Positions 9,211-17,194 of a stretch of 64,000 bases of DNA are shown in pieces. A model generated the notes under the pieces. That model was not told the DNA's origin and made no database searches. It saw nothing but the letters and a program-made list of their open reading frames with translations. Position 1 is the first letter of the stretch, and each line of letters begins with the position of its first letter. Source of the DNA: DASZQY01 sp035548515 (GTDB lineage: Bacteria > Pseudomonadota > Alphaproteobacteria > Rhizobiales > Kaistiaceae). Where the stretch lies: positions 62,001 through 126,000 of the forward strand of contig DASZSW010000002.1 in the NCBI GenBank assembly GCA_035548515.1, read 5' to 3'. Both the position numbers and the translations under genes were made by a program.

Positions 9211-11062
9211 TTGGACCGCGCCGCCCGGATCCGCCGATACGGCACGGACGAGGAGCAGCCGGCGACGCGACGGCTGTCGGCGGGCCGCCTGGCCGTTGAC
9301 TTCACCGACGGGGGCCGTCCGGGGCATCTACTGGGATGGCGTCGAGGTTCTGCGCCGCGTTGACTATTCGGTTCGCGACCCGCAATGGGGGACTTGCGCG
9401 AACCGCACGACCTCCGAGTCGGCCGAATCCACGTCACAGGTCCTCAGGTATTTCCGTCGCTTTGACGTTGGCGAGGGTCTCTTCTCCGGCGAGTTTTCCT
9501 GCGTTGGCTCGGCCGAGGGGACACTGCAACTTTTGTTGCGGCTGGTGGCCAAAATGGACGTCGAGGTCAACCGGGCCAGCTTTGCGTTGCTGCATCCGGG
9601 GTTGCTTTGCGCCGGCACGCCGCTGCGGGTGACGCATACCGACGGCAGCGTCGATGAGACGGCCTTCCCCACGCTCATGTCGCCCGGTCAGCTGGCCTTC
9701 GATATCGCCGCGTTGCGCCAGACCGCGGGTGGAGTGACCGCCGATATCGCGTTCGTCGGCGAAGTGTTCGAACTGGAAGATCAGCGCAACTGGACCGACG
9801 CCTCCTACAAGACCTATGGCCGGCCGCTGGCTTTGCCGACGCCCTTCGCCATTCCCGAAGGCGGCGTGGTCGAGCAGTCGCTGACGATCGCGTTCTCCGG
9901 TAATGGGCGTGGCGTGGCGATGGCCGGGGCCGAGCGGATCGTCGTCGGCGCTCCGACGGATAGCGGGGTGCCGGAGACGATGCTTGCGCTCGAACGCGGA
10001 TGGGAAGGGCCGATGCCAGCTGGCACGCCGGTGCTGGCGCGCATCGATCTCACGCAAGACGACTGGCAAGACGAACTGTCGTCGCTGATCTCTGCTGCCG
10101 GAGGTTCGCTCGACCTCGAGGCGATCGTGCCCGATAGTGCGGCGAGCATCGACGGCGCACTGGTGGCGTTGCGAAAGCACCTTGACGGCCACGGCGCCGC
10201 GCTGCGCAACCTGATGGCGTTGCCTATCGCCTACACGCGCAGCTACGACCCGGCGGGCCCCTGGCCGTCAGGCGCGACGCCTGAGGAGGCGTTGCGCCTA
10301 TCGCGGCGGCATTTCCCACATGTTTCGATCGGCGGCGGCATGTTCACCAACTTCACCGAGCTCAACCGTTATCGGGGCTCGGCGCGCATCGGCGACTTCG
10401 TCACCCACGGCACGACCGCTGTCGTTCACACTGCGGACGACGTTGGCGTCATGCAGACGTTGGAGATGTTGCCGCAGATATTCGCCAGCGACGCAGCGAT
10501 CGCGCCGGGAAAGCCGATCCGGCTCGGCCTCTGCGCAATCGGCATGCGGTCCAATCCGTACGCTTCGGAGGTTGCGCCCAATCCGTGGCTGCTCCGCGTA
10601 GCCATGGCGCAGGCCGACCCGCGGATCCGCGGACTGTTCGGGGCCGCGTTCATGGTCGGCGTCGTCGCGGCGACCCAGGACAGTGCCGTTGCATCACTGG
10701 CGCTTGCGGCTCCTGGCGGACCGTTCGGCCTTTCAGGCGGCGATGGCGTGTATCCCGCGTGGCACGCGGTGCGTGGGCTGGCGCGCCTGTCTGGCCAGCG
10801 ACGCTCGTCGGTCGCGACTCCCGCTGGTGTCGTTGCGGTTGCGGGCCAGAGCGCAGCGGGTTCAGCGCTGATCGTCGCCAACATCAGCAGCGAAGTGCGC
10901 CGCGCCGTTCTTCCTGAAGCTGCAAAGATCGTCGTGTTGGACGATTTGCAAACATCCGCGAACTGGCTCGCGGATGCACCGCGCGATGTCGCCACCACGC
11001 TTCTTCTGCAGCCATTTGCCATCGGCTTCGTGTCTTTCGGCGCGGACTGCTTCACCGGGTAG
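9211..11062 (+). pseudogene. Large lactonase-like protein (possible D-apionate lactonase family), frameshifted in a G5 run
   Basis: Two frames join into one protein of about 616 residues. From TTG 9211 (GGGAGGG at 9196-9202, 8 bases upstream) the protein starts LDRAARIRRYG and runs to LAVDFTDG at 9312; it continues in the next frame as AVRGIYWDGVEVLRR. Removing one G from the run 9310-9314 restores continuity, so this is a one-base insertion or a sequencing error. Without repair the downstream frame could only start at a GTG at 9185 inside the aldolase gene, giving an Arg-rich, implausible N-terminus. The body has a beta-rich N-terminal third, a central part with VSIGGGMFTNFTELNR reminiscent of a glycosidase-like barrel, and a C-terminal beta domain. 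Size and layout recall the D-apionate lactonase (ApnL) family; that is from memory and tentative. Confidence 0.65.
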
Positions 11063-11122
11063 GGATCGACGGCGGAGATATCTCCTCGTCCGCCGTGGCG
11101 CTCCGGCCCATCGCCGCCGGCT

Positions 11123-12106
11123 TTATCGCGGCAAGTCGCTCATCCACTGGCCGATGGCCCGCAGCGTGTCGTTGACCGCCGCCGGCGGTTTCGGGGCGCC
11201 CATGAATCCGTGGTTCATCCCCGCGGCGACGCGCAGTTCCACGGCCACGCCCGAATCCCTGAGCCGTTCGGCGAACGCGATGCCTTCGTCGCGCAATGCA
11301 TCGTAAGCCGCGACGACGATGAACGTAGGCGGCAGGCCGGCGAGATTGGGAACGAGGGCAGGCGCTGCGCGCCAGTCCTCGTGGCTGGCTTTGTCAGGCA
11401 GGTACTGTTCGCGAAACCAGGCGATGTCGTCGTTCGAGAGGCCAAAGTTGCCGTCGCCAAACGCGAGGGCAGAGGCGGTGGCGGTGGATGAAATGCGGCT
11501 GACTCCCGGATAGATCGCGACGACCCCGGCGAGGCGTGTGCCGTTGGTGTCGCGCGCGGCAATCGCTGCAACCAGCGCCAGTGTGGCTCCGGCGCTGTCA
11601 CCTGCAACAAAGATGCGGCTCGTGTCGGCGCCGAGCCTGCGCGCGATCTCGGGCGCGCCGCGCACGGCAAGCATTGCGTCATCGGGTGCGGCAGGAAACG
11701 GATGCTCGGGCGCGAGACGATAAGCGACAGACACCACGGTGGCTCCGGTGGCGGCGGCGATGCCGCGCGTGTTGCGATCGTGGGTGTCGAGATCGCCGAT
11801 AACGAAACCGCCGCCATGGAAGTAGATCACCAGCGGCGGACGGGGTGTCTTCATCGGGCGATAAATGCGGACCGGCAGAGTGCGTGCGCGATCGCCGATC
11901 GCGTCGTCCTCGATAGCAGCGATCGCCGCGCCGGGTGATCCACCCATCTGGATTTCGCGGTAGTTGCGCCGGACCTCCGCAAGGCCAAGCACACGATAGG
12001 GGCGCCGGGCCCGGCGTGCGTCGGCTTCGACACGAAGCAGCGGGTCGAGCGGAACGGCGTCGGCGGCGGGTGGGAGCGGGGAGGGCGGAGTAACCATCGG
12101 AACCAT
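11123..12106 (-). CDS. Alpha/beta hydrolase, hormone-sensitive-lipase type esterase
   Basis: A 327-residue cytoplasmic esterase of the HSL (acetyl-esterase Aes) family. The oxyanion motif HGGG is at 97-100, the nucleophile Ser171 in GDSAG, the acid Asp269 in AAYDALRDEG and the base His299 in GMNHGF. It should hydrolyse short acyl esters or lactones. It converges on the lactonase-like gene (60 bp between stops) and is divergent from the GntR regulator, so it may not share an operon with either. Confidence 0.88.
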   Translation of the reverse strand: MVPMVTPPSPLPPAADAVPLDPLLRVEADARRARRPYRVLGLAEVRRNYREIQMGGSPGAAIAAIEDDAIGDRARTLPVRIYRPMKTPRPPLVIYFHGGGFVIGDLDTHDRNTRGIAAATGATVVSVAYRLAPEHPFPAAPDDAMLAVRGAPEIARRLGADTSRIFVAGDSAGATLALVAAIAARDTNGTRLAGVVAIYPGVSRISSTATASALAFGDGNFGLSNDDIAWFREQYLPDKASHEDWRAAPALVPNLAGLPPTFIVVAAYDALRDEGIAFAERLRDSGVAVELRVAAGMNHGFMGAPKPPAAVNDTLRAIGQWMSDLPR

Positions 12107-12236
12107 GCCGCCCGGGCGGCTTAGACACTTCTTTTCGGCCGCGTCGGCTTTACAGCGACCCTAAAACAAGGATCGAGAATATCAAACAAAAAATTTTATT
12201 CTTGTCGCTAAGCCACAGAGCGGCTACACACAGGAC

Positions 12237-12926
12237 ATGTCGAAGCTGACCAGAGCAACTTTGGCGGAGCAGGCATACGTGGAGCTGCAGGACCAGATCG
12301 TGTCCGGGCGGCTACCCGCGGGCCGCCGGCTTTTCGCCGATCGCATCGCCGACGAGCTCGCCATCAGCCAGACGCCGGTGAAGGAAGCGCTGGCGCTGCT
12401 CGAGCGCGACGGGCTGGTGCAGGGCACGACGCGCAAGGCGTCGGCCGTCCGCCGTTTCACGCGCGAGGACATCATCGAGATCTACGAGGCGCGGCTGCTT
12501 CTCGAGACCAATGCCATCGCCGTCGGGCGGAAGGCAAAGCGGATCACGCCGGCGTTCCTCGACGAGCTTCGCCGGACGCACGAGTCGCAGAAGATGCACG
12601 CGATCCGCGCCATGAACCGCAACGCCGGCGATCTCGCCGAGGCGCTGCGCTTCGATCGCGAGTTCCACGAGTGCATCATGCGGCTGACGCGCAATGCGCT
12701 GATGATCTCATGGCACCGGACGATTCTGCGTCAGACGCAGACCATCCGGACGCATTCGCTCGAGACCTACAACACGCCGCGGAGCTGGCAGGATCACGGC
12801 CAGATTCTCGATGCGCTGGTCGCCGGCGACTTTGCCGAAGCGACGCGGGTGTTGCGCGACCACGTTAACGGCAGCCGCGATCAGCTGGCATCGCGCAAGC
12901 AGGAGGACCTGCCGGAAATTACCTGA
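12237..12926 (+). CDS. GntR-family transcriptional regulator (FCD/FadR subfamily)
   Basis: A 229-residue repressor-type regulator. The N-terminal winged helix (about 5-75) has the GntR pattern QIVSGRLPAGRRL followed by the helix-turn-helix around ADELAISQTPVKEAL. The C-terminal half is an all-helical FCD effector domain with potential metal/ligand residues Glu and His in EFHECIMRL. It lies upstream of the sugar importer at 13017-15850 on the same strand, which it probably controls, perhaps also the divergent esterase. The 130-bp spacer ahead of it is AT-rich around 12180-12210, a likely promoter zone. Confidence 0.88.
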   Translation: MSKLTRATLAEQAYVELQDQIVSGRLPAGRRLFADRIADELAISQTPVKEALALLERDGLVQGTTRKASAVRRFTREDIIEIYEARLLLETNAIAVGRKAKRITPAFLDELRRTHESQKMHAIRAMNRNAGDLAEALRFDREFHECIMRLTRNALMISWHRTILRQTQTIRTHSLETYNTPRSWQDHGQILDALVAGDFAEATRVLRDHVNGSRDQLASRKQEDLPEIT

Positions 12927-13016
12927 GACTGCCCGGTCAGCGTCGCGAAGACCGCCGGGGAGGGCGGGGCCGGGCCGGAAATGCAAGAAAATATGTAAAC
13001 AGTGGGAGAAACAATC

Positions 13017-14009
13017 ATGACATCACAGGGCATCCGGCGGCTTCTGCATGTGGCCGCCTCGGGCGTCGTCGCGCTGACGTTCCTGACCGGCGTCGCAACG
13101 GCGGCCGACAAGAAACTGCGCATCATCTTCGTCTCGTCGCTCGGGCCGGCGCAGCCGTTCTACCTGCCGATCCTCAAGGGCTTCGACCTTGCCGGCAAGC
13201 AGCTCGACATCGAAACCGTGTTCCGCGGCAATCAGGACAGCAGCCTGTTTTCGGATCCGGCTGCGGAGAAGCGGCTGCTGCAGGCGGCGATCGCGACCAA
13301 GCCGGACGGCCTGATCGTCTCCGATACGTTCCCGGACGTGCTCGCCGAGGACATCAAGGGCGCGGTCGCAGCCGGTATTCCGGTCGTGCTCACCAACACT
13401 GGCTTTGGCCACCAGAAGGAAGTAGGCGCGCTGGCCTTCGTCGGCACCGACGAGCATGCGCTCGGCGAGATCGGCGCCAGCAAGCTGGTCGAAGCCGGCG
13501 CCAAGAATGTGCTGGTCATCACCACGCCGCCGGGCGCTGTGCCCTTCGTCGATGAACGCATGGACGGCATCGCCAAGGGCATCGGATCGCAGAAAACCAC
13601 GATCGTGCACATGCCGCTCGAGCAACTCGTCGACCAGACCAAGGTGGTGAACACCATGGTGGCATCGGTGCAAAAGGATCCGACGATCGACGCAATCTTC
13701 TCGCTCGGCTCGTGCTGCGGTCCGGCCATGGTCGCGGCGCGCGAGCAGCTCGGCGACAAGGCCGCTTCGATGCACTTCGGCACGATCGACCTCGGCGCGC
13801 CGGTCATCGACGCGCTGAAGAGCGGCAAGGTTGAATTCGCGATCGACCAGCAGCAGTTCCTCGAGGGCTACATGCCGGTCGTCATCCTCGCGAATTACCT
13901 GCGCTATGCCATCTCGCCGGTCGACGACTTCTACCAGACCGGTCCCGGCCTGGTGACCAAGGACATTGCGGACAAGGTCAACGCGCTGACCGCCGATAAT
14001 TTCCGCTAG
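13017..14009 (+). CDS. Periplasmic sugar-binding protein (CUT2, Peripla_BP_4)
   Basis: A 330-residue binding protein with a Sec signal peptide ending about residue 29 (GVATA). The ATG at 13017 is preferred over a GTG at 13002 because GGGAG lies 8 bases ahead of it. The fold signature includes IIFVSSLGPAQPFYLPILKGF and the second-lobe segment around IDAIFSLGSC. It is the first gene of a binding protein-permease-ATPase set like the fructose importer FrcBCA of rhizobia. The Cys-Cys pair in GSCCGPAMV is unusual for this family. The ligand is not determinable. Confidence 0.9.
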   Translation: MTSQGIRRLLHVAASGVVALTFLTGVATAADKKLRIIFVSSLGPAQPFYLPILKGFDLAGKQLDIETVFRGNQDSSLFSDPAAEKRLLQAAIATKPDGLIVSDTFPDVLAEDIKGAVAAGIPVVLTNTGFGHQKEVGALAFVGTDEHALGEIGASKLVEAGAKNVLVITTPPGAVPFVDERMDGIAKGIGSQKTTIVHMPLEQLVDQTKVVNTMVASVQKDPTIDAIFSLGSCCGPAMVAAREQLGDKAASMHFGTIDLGAPVIDALKSGKVEFAIDQQQFLEGYMPVVILANYLRYAISPVDDFYQTGPGLVTKDIADKVNALTADNFR

Positions 14010-14018
14010 ACTTCGCCT

Positions 14019-15065
14019 ATGACGATGGACGCTGCCAAAATTGCGACTCCTGCCGGCGGCGTCCATCGCGGATCGGTCCTCCGGGCCTTGTTCCTCCGAC
14101 CGGAGCTGACCGCCTTCGCCAGCGTCCTGGTCGTCTTCGCCTTCTTCGCGCTGACGGCCGGTGACGCTGGTTTTCTCAGTTTCACCGGCACCAAAAACTA
14201 CCTCCAGGTCGCGGCCGAAATCGGCATCATCGCGACGCCGATCACGCTTCTGCTCGTCGCCGGGGAGTTCGATCTTTCCGTTGGCACGATGATCGCGGCC
14301 GCCGGCATATCGGTCGCGTTCCCGATCAGCTTCCTCGGCTGGCCGCTGTGGGCCTGCATCTGTTGCGGCCTCGTTGTCGCAACGCTGGTGGGCTCGGCCA
14401 ACGCGTTCCTCGTCGTGCGGCTCAACATGCCGTCATTCCTGGCGACGCTCGGGATGATGTTCGTGCTCCGTGGCGTCACGCTCGGACTGACACTGATGCT
14501 GACGGGCGCGACGCAGATTTTCCGTCTCAAGGCGAGCCTCGGCGCAGATCCGCTGCTGCCGCTGTTCTCCGGCACGCCGCTCGGACTGCCGATCGCGCTT
14601 TACTGGTGGCTGCTGTTCGTCGCGATTGCCGCGTATATGCTCGCCAACACGCGCTACGGAAACTGGATCTACGCGTCGGGCGGCGATCGCGACGCGGCGG
14701 TGAAGATGGGCATTCCCGTCGGCGCGCTGAAGCTCGTGCTCTACATTCTCACCGCGATGGCGGCGGTCGTCGTCGCGATGGTGCAGATGTTCTACGTCGA
14801 CATCACCGACGTGACGCAGGGTCTCGGCAAGGAGTTCGAGGCGATCACGGCGGCCGTCGTCGGCGGCGCCGCCATCACCGGCGGCATCGGCTCGCCGGTC
14901 GGCACCGCCTTCGGCACGCTGATGTTCGGCATGATCAGCCAGGGCTTCTTCTACACGGACATCAACGACAACTGGTACTACGCCTTCGTCGGCCTGATGC
15001 TGATCGGCGCGGTCATCATCAACACGTACACGCGGAAGGCGGCGATGCGCCGGTCTGCCAAGTGA
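14019..15065 (+). CDS. Sugar ABC transporter permease (FrcC/RbsC-like)
   Basis: A 348-residue inner-membrane permease with a hydrophilic N-terminus of about 30 residues and about ten hydrophobic segments. The conserved segment LVAGEFDLSVGTM and the coupling stretch ITAAVVGGAAITGGIGSP match CUT2 permeases. It starts 9 bases after the binding-protein stop, and its TGA overlaps the GTG of the ATPase gene (GTGA at 15062-15065). Confidence 0.92.
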   Translation: MTMDAAKIATPAGGVHRGSVLRALFLRPELTAFASVLVVFAFFALTAGDAGFLSFTGTKNYLQVAAEIGIIATPITLLLVAGEFDLSVGTMIAAAGISVAFPISFLGWPLWACICCGLVVATLVGSANAFLVVRLNMPSFLATLGMMFVLRGVTLGLTLMLTGATQIFRLKASLGADPLLPLFSGTPLGLPIALYWWLLFVAIAAYMLANTRYGNWIYASGGDRDAAVKMGIPVGALKLVLYILTAMAAVVVAMVQMFYVDITDVTQGLGKEFEAITAAVVGGAAITGGIGSPVGTAFGTLMFGMISQGFFYTDINDNWYYAFVGLMLIGAVIINTYTRKAAMRRSAK

Positions 15066-15850
15066 GTGACGCCCCGCTGCTCGCCGCGCGCAATATCCGC
15101 AAGTCGTTTGGCGCGATCGAGGCGTTGTCGGGCGTATCGCTCACGGTGCATGCGGGGCGCGTGACGTGTCTGCTCGGCGACAACGGCGCCGGCAAGTCGA
15201 CGTTGATCAAGATTCTGTCCGGCGTTTTCGCGCCCGATACCGGCGACATCATGCTGGGCGGCGTGCGGATCACGTTCCGCTCGGCGCGCGACGCGCTCGA
15301 TGCCGGGATCGCGACCGTGTACCAGGATCTCGCGGTGGTCCCGGTCATGCCGATCTACCGCAACTTCTTCCTCGGTCGCGAGCCGGAGATGGGGTGGGGC
15401 CCGCTCCGCCGGTTCGACAAGCAGACCGCGATCCGCGTCGCGAGCGAGGAGATCGCGCGGATCGGCATCAACGTGCGCGACGTCCATCGCCCGATCATGA
15501 CGCTGTCGGGTGGGGAGCGGCAGTCGGTTGCGATCGCGCGCGCCATCCATTTCGGCGCCCGCGTGCTGATCCTCGACGAGCCGACGTCGGCGCTGGGCGT
15601 GAAGGAGGCGGAGATCGTGCTTCGCTACATCCGGCGCGCTCGCGACAAGGGCATCGGCATAGTCTTCATCACCCACAACGTTCATCACGCCTGGCTGATC
15701 GGCGACAGCTTCGAGATTCTGAAGCGGGGCAGCGTCTCGGTGACGTTCGAAAAGGCGGGCCTCACGAAGGACGAGCTGCTCACCCAGATGGCCGGCGGCG
15801 ACGATCTTGCCCGCCTCGCCATTGATTTTGACGCCGCCGCGACGGCATAG
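15062..15850 (+). CDS. Sugar ABC transporter ATP-binding protein, single domain (FrcA-like)
   Basis: A 262-residue ATPase with one nucleotide-binding domain: Walker A GDNGAGKST (39-47), signature LSGGERQSVAIARA, Walker B ILDEPTSALG, and switch His in FITHNVHHAW. CUT2 importers usually use a double-domain ATPase; single-domain FrcA proteins work as homodimers. The GTG start overlapping the permease stop is chosen over an upstream extension that would lie inside the permease gene. It ends the operon; the next gene is convergent. Confidence 0.9.
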   Translation: MSDAPLLAARNIRKSFGAIEALSGVSLTVHAGRVTCLLGDNGAGKSTLIKILSGVFAPDTGDIMLGGVRITFRSARDALDAGIATVYQDLAVVPVMPIYRNFFLGREPEMGWGPLRRFDKQTAIRVASEEIARIGINVRDVHRPIMTLSGGERQSVAIARAIHFGARVLILDEPTSALGVKEAEIVLRYIRRARDKGIGIVFITHNVHHAWLIGDSFEILKRGSVSVTFEKAGLTKDELLTQMAGGDDLARLAIDFDAAATA

Positions 15851-15880
15851 GCGTCAGCGCCCGCCGCCCGTCGCGGCAGA

Positions 15881-16309
15881 CTAGTTGCCGCTCGCGCCGA
15901 GCAAGCCGATGCGGTTGAAGCCAGCGGCGTCGAACAGACCCATGATTTCCATGACGCGCTGGTAGGGCACGTCGCCGGCGCCGCTGAGATAAATGCGCTG
16001 GTCGGTCTGGCCGTGCGACAGGGCCTGAATGAGGGCGACCAGGTTCTCCTTCGGCACGACCTTGTCGCCGACATAGATCGTCCCGTCGGCCGCCAGCGCT
16101 ACGGTCACCGGGGCGGCGTCGACCTTCGGCTTTCCCGCGCTCTTGGCGAGATCGACCGGCACGGTGACGGCCATCAGCGGCGCGGCCACCATGAACACAA
16201 TCAGCAACACAAGCATCACGTCGACGAACGGCGTGACGTTGATCTGGCTCGCTGGGGCGAAGCGCGACTTAGCGCGCCGGCTGCCCCACCCGCCGCTCAT
16301 CACGGGCAT
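15881..16309 (-). CDS. tolR: TolR/ExbD-like proton-channel subunit
   Basis: A 142-residue protein with one N-terminal membrane helix (about 28-46) and a periplasmic domain. The helix holds the proton-carrying Asp30 in INVTPFVDVMLVLL, the hallmark of TolR/ExbD. It uses the proton motive force with TolQ to energise a TonB/TolA-type arm. The start overlaps the tolQ 3' end by 41 bp; an ATG at 16300 is an alternative. It ends the minus-strand envelope cluster. The usual tolA-tolB-pal do not follow; the putative arm is encoded upstream at 17195-20227. Confidence 0.9.
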   Translation of the reverse strand: MPVMSGGWGSRRAKSRFAPASQINVTPFVDVMLVLLIVFMVAAPLMAVTVPVDLAKSAGKPKVDAAPVTVALAADGTIYVGDKVVPKENLVALIQALSHGQTDQRIYLSGAGDVPYQRVMEIMGLFDAAGFNRIGLLGASGN

Positions 16310-17072
16310 CTCGAGGAGAACCTCTGTTTTCGATGGGTTGGTAGGCGGAAATATCCAGTTCGCGCGAGATCGTCGCCCACAGCTCGCGGGAGAAATTCTC
16401 CAGCCGGCCGCCGAAGCCGGCGATGTCGCCGCTGAACTTGTTGTAGAACACGACCGCCGGAATGGCCGCGACCAGGCCGAGCGCGGTGGCGGCGAGCGCT
16501 TCGGCGATGCCCGGCGCGACGACCGCCAGGTTGGCGTTCTGCTGCTGCGCGATCGAGGTGAACGCGTTCATGATGCCCCACACCGTGCCGAACAGGCCGA
16601 TGAACGGTCCGGCCGAGCCGATCGTGGCCAGGTAGAGAAGTCCACGCTCGAGGCGCGAGATGCTGCGCTGGCCCTCGATCTCCATCGCGGACTGCACGCG
16701 TTCGCGGAAATTGGGCGGGTTCAGCGCCGCGCCGCCCTCGCTGCTCAGGCGCCACTCCTTGAGGGCGGCGAGAAACAAGGCGGTTATCGCGGGCACCCGC
16801 TGCCGGGACGTCACCGTCTTCTCGATCTGCTCCAGCGACTTTCCGGACCAGAAGAGCCGCTCGAAGCTGGTCGCGGCGTTCCGCTCGCGGTTAATCGCGA
16901 GCCACCGGTCGATCACGATTCCCCACGTCGCGACTGAGGCGAGCAGCAATCCGATCAGCACGATCTGGACGACGATGTGCGCCTGCAGGAACAGGTGCAG
17001 GAGGTCGAACTGGATTGGAGTTGTGGCCGGCGCCGTGACGGGCAACGCGGGCAGCACCGGAGAGGGTTCCAT
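16269..17072 (-). CDS. tolQ: TolQ/ExbB-like proton-channel subunit
   Basis: A 267-residue inner-membrane protein with three hydrophobic helices. The first is near 30-52. The other two lie in the conserved block GSAGPFIGLFGTVWGIMNAF and in APGIAEALAATALGLVAAIP, which form the proton pathway with TolR. AGGAG 5-6 bases ahead of the ATG is a good ribosome site. It is separated from the giant TonB/TolA-like gene upstream by 122 bp containing a strong hairpin (17098-17124), and overlaps tolR. Its partner arm is probably the 1010-residue protein. Confidence 0.92.
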   Translation of the reverse strand: MEPSPVLPALPVTAPATTPIQFDLLHLFLQAHIVVQIVLIGLLLASVATWGIVIDRWLAINRERNAATSFERLFWSGKSLEQIEKTVTSRQRVPAITALFLAALKEWRLSSEGGAALNPPNFRERVQSAMEIEGQRSISRLERGLLYLATIGSAGPFIGLFGTVWGIMNAFTSIAQQQNANLAVVAPGIAEALAATALGLVAAIPAVVFYNKFSGDIAGFGGRLENFSRELWATISRELDISAYQPIENRGSPRDARDERRVGQPAR

Positions 17073-17097
17073 GCGACTCCTGCTTAACTCGATACGA

Positions 17098-17124
17098 GTG
17101 CCGCTGCTGCCTTGGCAGCGGCAC
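17098..17124. terminator. Hairpin between the giant arm gene and tolQ (attenuator or processing site)
   Basis: GTGCCGCTG (17098-17106) pairs with CAGCGGCAC (17116-17124) around a 9-base loop that can pair further (TGCC/GGCA). No T-run follows on the minus strand, so it is not a classic terminator. It may stabilise mRNA ends or dampen read-through from the arm gene into tolQR. Confidence 0.45.
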
Positions 17125-17194
17125 TAGACCTGATGGTTGGCGCTCCCGGTACAGCGCGCGACTAAACTGCCGTCATCAATAGAGCGCCGCCGCT

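Noticed and set aside
7186..9327. A 713-residue minus-strand open frame opposite the binding-protein and aldolase genes
   Set aside because: Arg-rich shadow without motifs; it also crosses the clear terminator at 8315-8340.
14348..15061. N-terminal extension of the FrcA-like ATPase
   Set aside because: Shadow of the permease gene; GTG 15062 with the GTGA overlap fits the family length.
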